Shown in pieces: positions 26,810 through 35,210 of a stretch of 45,673 nucleotides of DNA. The first letter of the stretch is position 1. Each line of letters begins with the position of its first letter. The stretch is from JANPLN01 sp041736155 (GTDB lineage Bacteria; Bdellovibrionota; Bdellovibrionia; Bdellovibrionales; JAGQZY01). Location: the NCBI GenBank assembly GCA_041736155.1, contig JBGSUL010000106.1:1-45673 (forward strand), in the 5' to 3' direction. The notes under the pieces are model-generated. The model was not told the DNA's origin, ran no database searches, and saw only the letters and a list, made by a program, of their open reading frames with translations. The translations under genes were made by a program, and so were the position numbers.

Positions 26810-27450
26810 GTCAAAGCATTGGTGTTCTTCGTTTTCCTGGCACCAATTGTGACTGGGATATCTATAAAGCTGTCGAAGAGAGCGGACATAAACCCCAATT
26901 TTTGTGGCACCAGGATTTATTTAAACCCGAAGACTTTGCGGGCTTTGTAGTCCCCGGTGGGTTTAGTTACGGTGATTATCTGCGCTCGGGCGCCTTGGCA
27001 GCTCACGCTCCAGCGATGAAATCCTTGCGTGAAGCCGCCGACAAAGGCTTTCCGATTTTTGGTGTATGCAATGGTTTTCAAATCTTGTGTGAAGCTCATC
27101 TTTTACCGGGCGCCCTTGTGCGTAACTCTGGACAGCGTTTTATTGATAAAGTCGTGCGTCTAAAAACTCACAATGCTCACCAACGTTTTGGCCAAAAGCT
27201 CAAAGCGGGTCAGGTAACTCAAATGCCCATCGCCCATGCAGATGGTCGATATATCATTGCTGATGACGGTCTCAAGCAGCTGCAAGATCGCGGGCAAGTG
27301 TTTTGTACATACGAAGAAAATCCCAACGGTTCCGTTTTTGATATTGCCGGCGTGATGAATGAGAAAAAAAATGTCGTGGCCATGATGCCACATCCGGAGC
27401 GCGCTTTGTTTGATTGGATGGGCAGTTCTGATGGACGTTATTATTTTTAG
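26806..27450 (+). CDS. purQ: FGAM synthase glutaminase subunit PurQ
   Basis: A 214-residue class I glutamine amidotransferase that feeds ammonia to PurL. Catalytic Cys is in FGVCNGFQIL and the His/Glu pair in MPHPERA; the N-terminus VLRFPGTNCDWD is diagnostic. The GTG start has GAGGAG about 7 bases upstream and overlaps the purS stop. Confidence 0.96.
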   Translation: MSQSIGVLRFPGTNCDWDIYKAVEESGHKPQFLWHQDLFKPEDFAGFVVPGGFSYGDYLRSGALAAHAPAMKSLREAADKGFPIFGVCNGFQILCEAHLLPGALVRNSGQRFIDKVVRLKTHNAHQRFGQKLKAGQVTQMPIAHADGRYIIADDGLKQLQDRGQVFCTYEENPNGSVFDIAGVMNEKKNVVAMMPHPERALFDWMGSSDGRYYF

Positions 27451-27474
27451 GCCTTTAAATATTTAGGAAGTATG

Positions 27475-29637
27475 ATGAGCGAATTACAAGCGAAATTAAA
27501 ACAGTATCGATTGAATGAGTCTGAATACGCACAGATTCAAAAACTTCTCGGCCGCGATCCGCAAGGATTGGAATGGGCCCTGTTCTCTGCTTTGTGGAGT
27601 GAACATTGCAGCTATAAAAGTTCCAAAGTCCATTTGAAAAAACTATTTAGCCAATCTCCTCGCGTTCTGCAAAGTTTTGGCGAAAATGCCGGCATTGTGG
27701 ATTTAGGTGAAGGGGAAAAAGTGGCTTTCAAAATGGAAAGTCATAACCATCCAAGTTTTATTGAGCCCTATCAGGGCGCTGCCACCGGTGTGGGGGGAAT
27801 CTTGCGAGATATTTTCACTATGGGCGCGCGGCCCATTGCTCTCGCTAATTATCTTTGTTTTGGTGAACCTAAAGCCCATCGCATGAGTTCTTTGGTGGAT
27901 GGTGTGGTGCGCGGAATTGGTGGTTATGGAAACTGCGTGGGTGTACCGACGATTACGGGACAAACGCACTTTCATTCTTCTTATAACGAAAATATTCTCG
28001 TCAACGCCATGGCCGTTGGTTACTTTGGCAAAAATGATCCTATTTGTCTCTCGCAAGCCAAAGGAGTGGGAAATTTAGTAGTGTATGTGGGAGCAAAAAC
28101 GGGTCGCGATGGTATTCACGGAGCGAGTATGGCCAGTGAGTCTTTCGATGAAAACTCGGCCGCTAAGCGCCCTACCGTGCAAATCGGCGATCCTTTCTTT
28201 GAAAAACTATTGATTGAAGCGTGCTTAGAAGTGATGAAAAAAGATCTTGTCGTCGCGATACAAGATATGGGCGCTGCGGGATTGACCAGCTCCACTTTTG
28301 AAATGGCAGAAAAAGGCGGCGTAGGTATCGAGATGGATTTGGATCGAGTGCCTTTGCGCGATTCCACACTGACGCCGGAAGATATTATGTTATCGGAAAG
28401 CCAGGAGAGAATGTTGCTCATCTGCGAGCCAAAACAGCTTGCTCCATTGCAAGAAGTTTTTGAGCGTTGGGGTTTGGATGCTTCGGTGATTGGCAAAGTC
28501 ACCACGGGACCCAACATTCAATTGCGTTGGCATGGGGAAGTGATCACCGATATGGATCCTACAGTGATTGTCAGCAATGCCCCTCAGTATCAACGTCCTT
28601 ATGAAAAGTATCAATGCCCATTTGAATCAGCGACAGCAGCGCCAAAGGAGCAAGGAGATGCAAAACAAACTCTTTTGTCCACCTTGCGCTCTGAGCACGG
28701 CGGATCCAAAGAATGGATTTACCGTCAGTATGATCAGCGTGTCGGTGCAGCGACCGCGCGCGATTGCAGTGATGCGGTCGGTGTGGTGAGATTACCAGAG
28801 TCGGGACGAGCGCTGGCCGTTGTTCTCGGTTGTCGTCCACACATTATGCGCTTAGACCCTGCTATGGGTGGTTGGGATTCTGTGGCTCATCCGGCCTTAC
28901 AATTAGCCGTGTTGGGATTTGAATCTTTGGCTGTAACTGATTGTTTAAATTTTGGAAATCCTGAAAAAGTTGAAACCATGACTCAGTTTGTGGCCGCTCT
29001 CCAGGGAATGAACAGTGCGTGTGAAACACTCACGGCTCCAATCATCAGCGGTAACGTCAGCTTCTATAACGAAACCAAAAGTAAAAATATTTCTCCAACA
29101 CCAAGCACGGGTTTGGTGGGATTGCGCCAGTCAATCAACACGATTCCCCAGTCTTATTTTACCCAAGAGGGCGAGTCGGTGTACACACTGACGTGGTCGG
29201 ACAGCTGGACGACGGGAATGCTGGCGGAAATGCGCGGCGAGAAGATGGCGGCCTCCTTCAATAAAACCCAAGAAGGTTTTGCAGATTTTGTAAAAACTCT
29301 GACGGTGTGGGGTTCTTCCGATCTCTTTAGCAGTGCTCGTGTGGTGGGAAAATTTGGTCTATTCTATGCATTGGCGCGTATGAGTTTGCGTGGCGTCGGT
29401 GCAAAAATCACTTCGAAGCAAAATCGTTTCACCGAGCCTTTGTATCAAATTGTTGTGACCACAAAAAAGGCGACGGATTTGGAAAAAGAACTGGCAAAAG
29501 TTCCTGCTTTACGTTGGGAGAAAATTGGCCAGACTCAAAAAGCTTCGCTCACTTGGGATGATGTTTCGCTTTCGACTGATGAAATTTGTACTGCTTATGG
29601 AAAATCCTGGGAGGATTCATTTGAAAACTTGGCGTGA
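27475..29637 (+). CDS. purL: FGAM synthase large subunit PurL (small-type)
   Basis: About 720 residues, the Bacillus-type PurL that lacks a built-in glutaminase and works with PurS and PurQ. It has the LWSEHCSYKSSK substrate region, ESHNHPS, GVGGILRDIFTMGARPIA and a second AIRS-like half. Two neighbouring ATGs (27472 and 27475) follow AGGAAG at 27465-27470; the second has the better spacing, so it is preferred. The 21-base gap after purQ is the widest in the operon. purF starts inside its 3' end. Confidence 0.96.
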   Translation: MSELQAKLKQYRLNESEYAQIQKLLGRDPQGLEWALFSALWSEHCSYKSSKVHLKKLFSQSPRVLQSFGENAGIVDLGEGEKVAFKMESHNHPSFIEPYQGAATGVGGILRDIFTMGARPIALANYLCFGEPKAHRMSSLVDGVVRGIGGYGNCVGVPTITGQTHFHSSYNENILVNAMAVGYFGKNDPICLSQAKGVGNLVVYVGAKTGRDGIHGASMASESFDENSAAKRPTVQIGDPFFEKLLIEACLEVMKKDLVVAIQDMGAAGLTSSTFEMAEKGGVGIEMDLDRVPLRDSTLTPEDIMLSESQERMLLICEPKQLAPLQEVFERWGLDASVIGKVTTGPNIQLRWHGEVITDMDPTVIVSNAPQYQRPYEKYQCPFESATAAPKEQGDAKQTLLSTLRSEHGGSKEWIYRQYDQRVGAATARDCSDAVGVVRLPESGRALAVVLGCRPHIMRLDPAMGGWDSVAHPALQLAVLGFESLAVTDCLNFGNPEKVETMTQFVAALQGMNSACETLTAPIISGNVSFYNETKSKNISPTPSTGLVGLRQSINTIPQSYFTQEGESVYTLTWSDSWTTGMLAEMRGEKMAASFNKTQEGFADFVKTLTVWGSSDLFSSARVVGKFGLFYALARMSLRGVGAKITSKQNRFTEPLYQIVVTTKKATDLEKELAKVPALRWEKIGQTQKASLTWDDVSLSTDEICTAYGKSWEDSFENLA

Positions 29638-31003
29638 TGAATGTGCTGTCTTTGGAATTTGGAATCACTCAGAGGCCAGTCGTATGGCCTACTTGGGTCT
29701 CTATGCTCTTCAACACCGTGGACAAGAAGCCTCAGGAATTATTTCTCTCAATGAAGAAAACCAACACATTGAACACAAAGGTTTTGGTTTGGTGGCTGAT
29801 GTTTTTCAGGAAACTGATTTAGATCGTTTGAAAGGTTTAGCAGCCGTTGGCCACAATCGTTACTCCACCACTGGTGAAAACGAACGTTTTAATATTCAGC
29901 CACTCAAAGCGGTGCTTTATAATGGCCCCGTTTCCCTCGCTCATAATGGAAACATCGTGAACAGTGCTAAGTTACGTCGTGAATTGCAGTCGGTAGGATC
30001 GATCTTCCAAGGGACTAATGACACAGAAATTCTTCTGCATTTGGTGTCACGCAATAAAAGTAATAACTTGATAGATTGTCTCAAAGAAGAATTACCTAAA
30101 CTCGAAGGCGCTTACAGCATGGTTATGCTAAGTCACGACATGATGATTGGTATGCGCGATCCCCATGGATTTCGTCCGTTAGTTTTAGGTAAACTCAAAA
30201 ACGAAGCGGGAACGGCTTGGGTGTTGGCTTCGGAAACCTGTGCGTTTGATCTGATTGGCGCCGAATTCGTACGTGAAATTGCGCCAGGAGAGATTTTTTG
30301 GTGCGACAGCAAGGGTGCTTACACTGTGAATTTTAAAAAGGTAGAGACTCTCCGTCCCTGCGTTTTTGAATACGTGTATTTTGCTAGACCAGACTCTAAA
30401 GTTTTTGGAAAAAGTGTCTACCAAGTTCGTAAAGAGTTAGGACGACAATTAGCGCGGGAAAATCCCGTAGACGCAGACATCGTGATCCCCGTTCCAGACA
30501 GTGGTGTTCCTGCAGCCTTGGGTTATTCCGAAGCCAGTGGTCTGCCTTTTGAGTTGGGTATTATTCGCAATCATTACGTTGGACGCACATTTATTGAGCC
30601 CAAGCAGAATATCCGTAACTTTGGTGTAAAGATTAAACTCAATCCGCAGTTGGAAATTCTCAAAGGCAAGCGGGTGATCGTCGTAGATGATTCCATTGTG
30701 CGTGGAACAACGAGCAAAAAAATTGTCGGTCTGATCCGCCAATTCGGCGCCAAAGAAGTTCATATGCGTATTGCCGCACCACCGACGGTGAGTCCGTGCT
30801 ACTACGGCGTGGATACACCCCAAAAATCGGAACTGATTGCTTCAACTAAATCTGTAAAAGAAATCTGCGATTTTATCGGGGCGGATAGCTTGGCTTATGT
30901 TTCCGACGAAGGCCTTATCCAAGCGGCGCAATCAGAAAATACAAAAACATTCTGCTCAGCCTGTTTCGGTGGGATTTATCCTACCGAAATTTATTGTGAC
31001 TGA
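29621..31003 (+). CDS. purF: Amidophosphoribosyltransferase, Fe-S type
   Basis: A 460-residue first enzyme of purine synthesis, making phosphoribosylamine from PRPP and glutamine. The TTG at 29621 is chosen because TGGGAGG ends 6 bases before it and it gives a short propeptide MKTWRDE ahead of the catalytic Cys (CAVFGIW), as in Bacillus PurF. Cluster cysteines match the oxygen-sensitive Fe-S type: RPCVFEY, SPCYYG and FCSACFGG. The PRPP site is VIVVDDSIVRGTTS. It overlaps purL by 17 bases and, at its 3' end, the converging beta-helix gene by 13 bases. Its usual neighbours purD and purH are not in the window. Confidence 0.96.
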   Translation: MKTWRDECAVFGIWNHSEASRMAYLGLYALQHRGQEASGIISLNEENQHIEHKGFGLVADVFQETDLDRLKGLAAVGHNRYSTTGENERFNIQPLKAVLYNGPVSLAHNGNIVNSAKLRRELQSVGSIFQGTNDTEILLHLVSRNKSNNLIDCLKEELPKLEGAYSMVMLSHDMMIGMRDPHGFRPLVLGKLKNEAGTAWVLASETCAFDLIGAEFVREIAPGEIFWCDSKGAYTVNFKKVETLRPCVFEYVYFARPDSKVFGKSVYQVRKELGRQLARENPVDADIVIPVPDSGVPAALGYSEASGLPFELGIIRNHYVGRTFIEPKQNIRNFGVKIKLNPQLEILKGKRVIVVDDSIVRGTTSKKIVGLIRQFGAKEVHMRIAAPPTVSPCYYGVDTPQKSELIASTKSVKEICDFIGADSLAYVSDEGLIQAAQSENTKTFCSACFGGIYPTEIYCD

Positions 31004-31998
31004 AGAGTAAATGGCGCGGATTGGTATTGGCTGTCGATAGAGATCCCTACCGTATTTCCAGTCAGTATATTATTTTGGATAACAAAATTTTTAACAACAT
31101 GATCTAGGCTGGTATCTCCATCATAACTCTGGACGGGTTTGAAGATATTAATACCTACCGCTTGATCTTGAACGTAGTTTTTTAAAATAGAAAGTGTTTT
31201 GGAGACGCCCGTTGAGTGATCAGAATAATATCGAATACCAGGTTTTCCCGCAAGGGAAGTGCCGCTGATTTTGTTGCACGAAATCTGTCCAGACGAACGA
31301 TGTGAAATTCCATTGCCATCTCTTTGGCCACTTAAACTATTTCCTGAAATAATAATTTCTTCGCTTTGACTGTAAATGTGGTGAGTTAAACCGTTTGAGG
31401 ATTTTAACCCAGAATCAGCTATTCTATTGTTGGTAACCCTTGCGTTGATAGAGCTAACTCCCTCGCTGGCCCGCTGAGGTAGATTGATTCCATTGTTGTC
31501 GAGATTATGGATATAATTTCTATCAATAGTAATGTTGTGAGTGACTCCTGATATACTTGTTCGGATTCCTGAATGCCCTTGTATGTTGTATATTTCACAA
31601 TGAGTGATAACAACATTTTTAACATCTCTTAAAAAGATGCCATCATCTCCAGTATCGTGGATTTTACAGTTTTGAACAAGTGTATTGTCCCATTGACTAC
31701 CCTCTAAACGAAGAGTGGTTGTCTGGTCGAAATTTTCTAATACATGATCAAAATCTTGAGGGTTATAAGTATTGTCATATTCTAAGCAGTGACCGACAGT
31801 TTCGCCAGGATCAGTTATGATTGTAGGTTCATCGTCTGATTCTTCCTGAGTGTCAGAGTCAGTTTCTTCTTCAGAAGAAACGACATTGTTTATGTTATTT
31901 CCCTCATGATCGCTCGATAATTCTGTACAGTTCTGAAAAGGTAGAAAAACAACTAAGCAGATAAGGGAAAAAAACAAAGAATGATATCTGGGTTTCAT
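30991..31998 (-). CDS. Exported right-handed beta-helix protein, probable lipoprotein
   Basis: 335 residues. The signal segment MKPRYHSLFFSLICLVVFLPFQNC ends in a Cys with Asn at -1, followed by an acidic Ser/Glu/Asp linker. The rest is made of short repeats such as NCKIHDTGDDGIFLRDVKNV, ITHCEIYNI, ITIDRNYIHNLDNNGI and ISGNSLSGQ, the N-x-I / G-I-x-I pattern of parallel beta-helix (pectate-lyase-like, PbH1) proteins. Such folds bind or cleave polysaccharides; catalytic residues are not evident. GGGGGGAG and a good promoter lie upstream. Convergent overlap with purF. Confidence 0.8.
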   Translation of the reverse strand: MKPRYHSLFFSLICLVVFLPFQNCTELSSDHEGNNINNVVSSEEETDSDTQEESDDEPTIITDPGETVGHCLEYDNTYNPQDFDHVLENFDQTTTLRLEGSQWDNTLVQNCKIHDTGDDGIFLRDVKNVVITHCEIYNIQGHSGIRTSISGVTHNITIDRNYIHNLDNNGINLPQRASEGVSSINARVTNNRIADSGLKSSNGLTHHIYSQSEEIIISGNSLSGQRDGNGISHRSSGQISCNKISGTSLAGKPGIRYYSDHSTGVSKTLSILKNYVQDQAVGINIFKPVQSYDGDTSLDHVVKNFVIQNNILTGNTVGISIDSQYQSAPFTLQSQ

Positions 31999-32021
31999 TT
32001 GAGTCTCCCCCCGTTCCTTTT

Positions 32022-32050
32022 ATTATATTTAAAAGGGAGTCACTTTTCAA
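32022..32050 (-). promoter_or_regulatory. Sigma-70-type promoter of the beta-helix gene
   Basis: On the minus strand TTGAAA (32045-32050) and TATAAT (32022-32027) are separated by exactly 17 bases and lie shortly before the ribosome binding site and the ATG at 31998. It is the cleanest promoter in the window. Confidence 0.75.
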
Positions 32051-32159
32051 AGCAAAGCTGCTAAAAGACTCACTATGAACCATTGTCGGTCAGTTAAATG
32101 ACTATCACGGCCTCGTCGGATAACGTGTTGAATTCAGATATCAGTATGCAGAGCGTATT

Positions 32160-33455
32160 TTAGTTAACGGCCGTGGGATACGATTTTTCTGTGCCGCCAC
32201 TGGTGGCGGCTTTCCATTCGGGAAGTGTTTTTAAAAATTCTTCGGCGAGGTTTTTGAAAAATGTCATTTGATCGCTGGGCACGGGCTCTGCGGAAGGGAA
32301 ACGTTTTCCTAGGGGATCAATGTAGGCACCATTTTGGTAAAACTCAAAATGCAGATGGGGGCCAGTGGAGAGGCCGGTGTTTCCTACATAGCCAATCACT
32401 TGTCCCTGTTTCACACGAGCGCCGCTATGAATCCCTTTTGCAAAACCATTGAGATGTTTGTAGGCCGTTTGATATGTGGCATTGTGACGAACCTTGATAA
32501 TATTGCCGCCACCGCCACTGCGTGCAGCAAAAATCACATTGCCATCACCCACAGCGCGAACGGGTGTGCCAATGGGTGCGCCATAATCTACGCCTTGATG
32601 GGCACGATAGATTTGTAGAACAGGATGGAAGCGGCGACGTTTAAAACCCGAAGTGATGCGTCCATAGCGAATAGGACTTTTCAAAAAGACTTTACGTAAA
32701 CTTTGTCCCAGGGGAGTGAAGTAACCACGGTCTTCGCCGTCTTTACGAAATAATGCGGCTTTGTGTGATTCGCCGGCATTGATGTATTCCGCCGCGAGAA
32801 TCGCTCCCCAGCCAATGGGTTTTCCTTTCACCATTTTTTGCTCTACCGAAAGACGCCAACTATCTCCCACTCTCACTTCGCGCGCAAAATCCACTTCCCA
32901 ACCAAAAATATCGGCGAGTTCAGAGACAAGATCTGGATCCATACCAGCTTTGACAGCGGAATCCCACAGGCTGGAGTTCACAGTTCCCATAAAATGCACA
33001 GTCTTGAGGTCCACACGTTCGACAAATTTTTCAGCAACCCAATCGGTGTGCTCTTTGCGTAGTGTGAGTTTTTCCAATGCGGATATATGAAATTGCACTT
33101 GAGTCAGTTGGGTACCGCTTAACGTGTCGTAAGTCAGTTGGAAGCGAATTCCTGGTTGCAATCTGGAAAGATTGTACACCGGCTTCGAAGCTTCCACGAG
33201 AGCATGAATGGTCGCTGGGTCGACTTGGAGCTCGCGTAGAGCTTGAAACAAACTCGAGCGCGGTGGAAGTGTATGCGGAAATTCTTCTTCCAACGAAGGG
33301 GCGGGGAGATCAAGTACGGGAGTTCCATTTTCAGATAACAAATTTTCGTCTGAAAATGGCGAATTGTTGCTAGCGATGGAAATAAATAAATAACCAATCA
33401 GGCAACCGAGAAATGTAGAGACAATGAGGAGGAGAAGAGACTTTTTCTGTAACAT
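32160..33455 (-). CDS. M23 family peptidoglycan endopeptidase (MepM-like), membrane-anchored
   Basis: About 431 residues. One N-terminal membrane segment (LLLLIVSTFLGCLIGYLFISI) anchors it; the middle region (LFQALRELQVDPATIHALV...YNLSRLQPG) is like the OapA/LysM-type part of MepM; the C-terminal LytM domain has the zinc ligands HQGVDYG and GPHLHFEF. Intact ligands imply an active peptidoglycan cross-link hydrolase acting outside the inner membrane. The frame is open to an ATG at 33506; the inner ATG at 33453-33455 gives a normal short cytoplasmic tail, but neither has a good ribosome binding site. Divergent from the DUF1552 gene. Confidence 0.85.
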   Translation of the reverse strand: MLQKKSLLLLIVSTFLGCLIGYLFISIASNNSPFSDENLLSENGTPVLDLPAPSLEEEFPHTLPPRSSLFQALRELQVDPATIHALVEASKPVYNLSRLQPGIRFQLTYDTLSGTQLTQVQFHISALEKLTLRKEHTDWVAEKFVERVDLKTVHFMGTVNSSLWDSAVKAGMDPDLVSELADIFGWEVDFAREVRVGDSWRLSVEQKMVKGKPIGWGAILAAEYINAGESHKAALFRKDGEDRGYFTPLGQSLRKVFLKSPIRYGRITSGFKRRRFHPVLQIYRAHQGVDYGAPIGTPVRAVGDGNVIFAARSGGGGNIIKVRHNATYQTAYKHLNGFAKGIHSGARVKQGQVIGYVGNTGLSTGPHLHFEFYQNGAYIDPLGKRFPSAEPVPSDQMTFFKNLAEEFLKTLPEWKAATSGGTEKSYPTAVN

Positions 33456-33569
33456 AATTGTTAGTATGACTGACTCTTTTGTGAATGAAAAATCGCAGCG
33501 CGCCATGAAGGATAAAAAAAAGAAATCTGCTTACAAATTATACGCTGTCAAAAACCTCGTCGCGCCAAC

Positions 33570-33627
33570 ATGAGACACCAGTGAATGGAGCTGTTTAATT
33601 CGTTTTCACCGAATGAAAATGTCTCAT
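33570..33627. promoter_or_regulatory. 8-bp inverted repeat ATGAGACA / TGTCTCAT in a divergent promoter region
   Basis: ATGAGACA at 33570-33577 and TGTCTCAT at 33620-33627 bracket 42 bases between the M23 gene and the DUF1552 gene, with a small ATTCG/CGAAT hairpin inside (33599-33615). The same TGAGACA core appears three times in the other divergent region at 20187-20358. It may be an operator, but no regulator can be named. Confidence 0.35.
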
Positions 33628-33671
33628 AAGAAATCAATAACTTGGACGAAAAATTGCATATCAATTGGGAT

Positions 33672-35210
33672 ATGTACACCAACAACAAGTCCCGTCGGCA
33701 GTTTCTTATTGGTGGAGCAAAGACGTTTGTCGCGCTTCCATTTTTACCATCTTTGTGGTCGCGCGAAGCATGGGGTCAGACAGTTCCTATACAAAAAAGA
33801 TTTATAGGCTCGTGGGTGCCACTCGGTGGATATTCCAATGCAGATCTCTACCCAACATATCAGGCAGATATAGCCACGACATTTCCCCAATCTGGTCACA
33901 GTATTTATTCTACGAATCTTCGTGTGTCTCCAGAATTGGGCTCTATTTCCAAAGTGTATTCTTCATTACTCAATCCGTATCTTTCTAAATTGACTTTGCT
34001 AAGAGGTTTAGATTGTCCCATTGGCTTTACACACGGAGAGGCCACGCAGCTCGGTCATATGCGCTACACCCGCGGCGGGGATTACGCCGATCCTAATAAA
34101 ACAGTCGAAGATGTAATGGAGCAATACCCAGCCGTTCCATTTATTGATCAGTTGTTGGCTTACTCACCTGAGGTCTATGCAACAACTCCCGTGGTAAGAT
34201 CAGTCGTTGGTTATGGAATGCGCAGTATGGGTCAGGTGGTGCCAGGAGATATCTCTACGGGTCTTAAACATGTTTCGGGGCCCTCCGATCCTGTGGCTTT
34301 ATTTAATCTTCTTTTTGGACCATCCACGCCACCTGTGGGGGCAACGGGTCCTACATCTGAGCAATTAGAATCACAAACATTGATCGATCAAACACTCAGT
34401 GATTTGAAATCTCTTTTAAGCCATCGCAATATTGCATCGACAGATAAACAAAGATTGGATGCGTTCACAACGGAATTGCATGAAACACAGAAAAAAATAA
34501 TTGCGGTCAGTTCTGCCGTGTGTTCTGCGCCAGCAAAACCGACCAATAGCACAACTATGGGCAGCCTTCCAACAAATCTCGATCGAGAAGTATTTTTAGA
34601 TCTTTACACAAGTGTGCTTGCTTCGGGACTGAAGTGTGGGCGAACAAGTGTCGCTACACTGACGGGAATTTTAGCTTTGGAAACACAAGGCGCCTACTCT
34701 TTTGATAATCTCCATACGTGGGGACATGATGGAAAAACCGCCGAGGTGGGGAATGCCATGCGCTGGTTTGTGGATAAAGCCATTGTTCCTTTAATGGCAA
34801 AGCTCGACGTGGATGAAGGATCGGGATCTACTTTTTTAGATAACTCACTCATCATGTTTGGAAATCAAAATTCGACGGGTTATCATAAAAACTGGGACCG
34901 CAATATTCTCTTAGCGGGTGGAGCTGGTGGATTCTTTAAGTCAGGTCAGTTTGTCGACTATCGTCAGCGTGGCGTGAGCACTAAGTATGGGCAACCGGGG
35001 ATTCTCTATAATCAATTGATCATTACAATTCTCAAGGCCATGGGTCTTAAGGATTCAAATCCCTATCTTAAAGAGTATGCAAAAGCTGATTTGATTTATG
35101 CTCCGCCGGGCAGTGAATGGTGGAGTACGTTACGAACAGATAATAACGAACATCCTCATAAAGATGTGATTCGCGAAAGCGGTAATATGTTGCCGTTGAT
35201 TGTTAAATAA
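33672..35210 (+). CDS. DUF1552 family protein, Tat-exported
   Basis: About 512 residues. The start MYTNNKSRRQFLIGGAKTF contains a twin-arginine signal (SRRQFL) followed by a short hydrophobic run. The body matches DUF1552, a family seen in Planctomycetes, Myxococci and Bdellovibrionota and related to the alkaline-phosphatase-like DUF1501 proteins; no activity is established. Recognisable stretches are FIGSWVPLGG, GLDCPIGFTHGEATQLGHM, HNWD-like HKNWDRNILLAGG. A TTG at 33642 would extend it by 10 residues. The next gene encodes its usual partner (DUF1592/DUF1588). Confidence 0.85.
   Translation: MYTNNKSRRQFLIGGAKTFVALPFLPSLWSREAWGQTVPIQKRFIGSWVPLGGYSNADLYPTYQADIATTFPQSGHSIYSTNLRVSPELGSISKVYSSLLNPYLSKLTLLRGLDCPIGFTHGEATQLGHMRYTRGGDYADPNKTVEDVMEQYPAVPFIDQLLAYSPEVYATTPVVRSVVGYGMRSMGQVVPGDISTGLKHVSGPSDPVALFNLLFGPSTPPVGATGPTSEQLESQTLIDQTLSDLKSLLSHRNIASTDKQRLDAFTTELHETQKKIIAVSSAVCSAPAKPTNSTTMGSLPTNLDREVFLDLYTSVLASGLKCGRTSVATLTGILALETQGAYSFDNLHTWGHDGKTAEVGNAMRWFVDKAIVPLMAKLDVDEGSGSTFLDNSLIMFGNQNSTGYHKNWDRNILLAGGAGGFFKSGQFVDYRQRGVSTKYGQPGILYNQLIITILKAMGLKDSNPYLKEYAKADLIYAPPGSEWWSTLRTDNNEHPHKDVIRESGNMLPLIVK

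Noticed and set aside
32261..33373. Several plus-strand frames opposite the M23 peptidase gene
   Set aside because: All are antisense shadows of a well-supported gene with intact catalytic motifs.
33613..33807. Short plus-strand gene before DUF1552
   Set aside because: It overlaps the Tat signal region of DUF1552 in another frame and shows no protein-like pattern.
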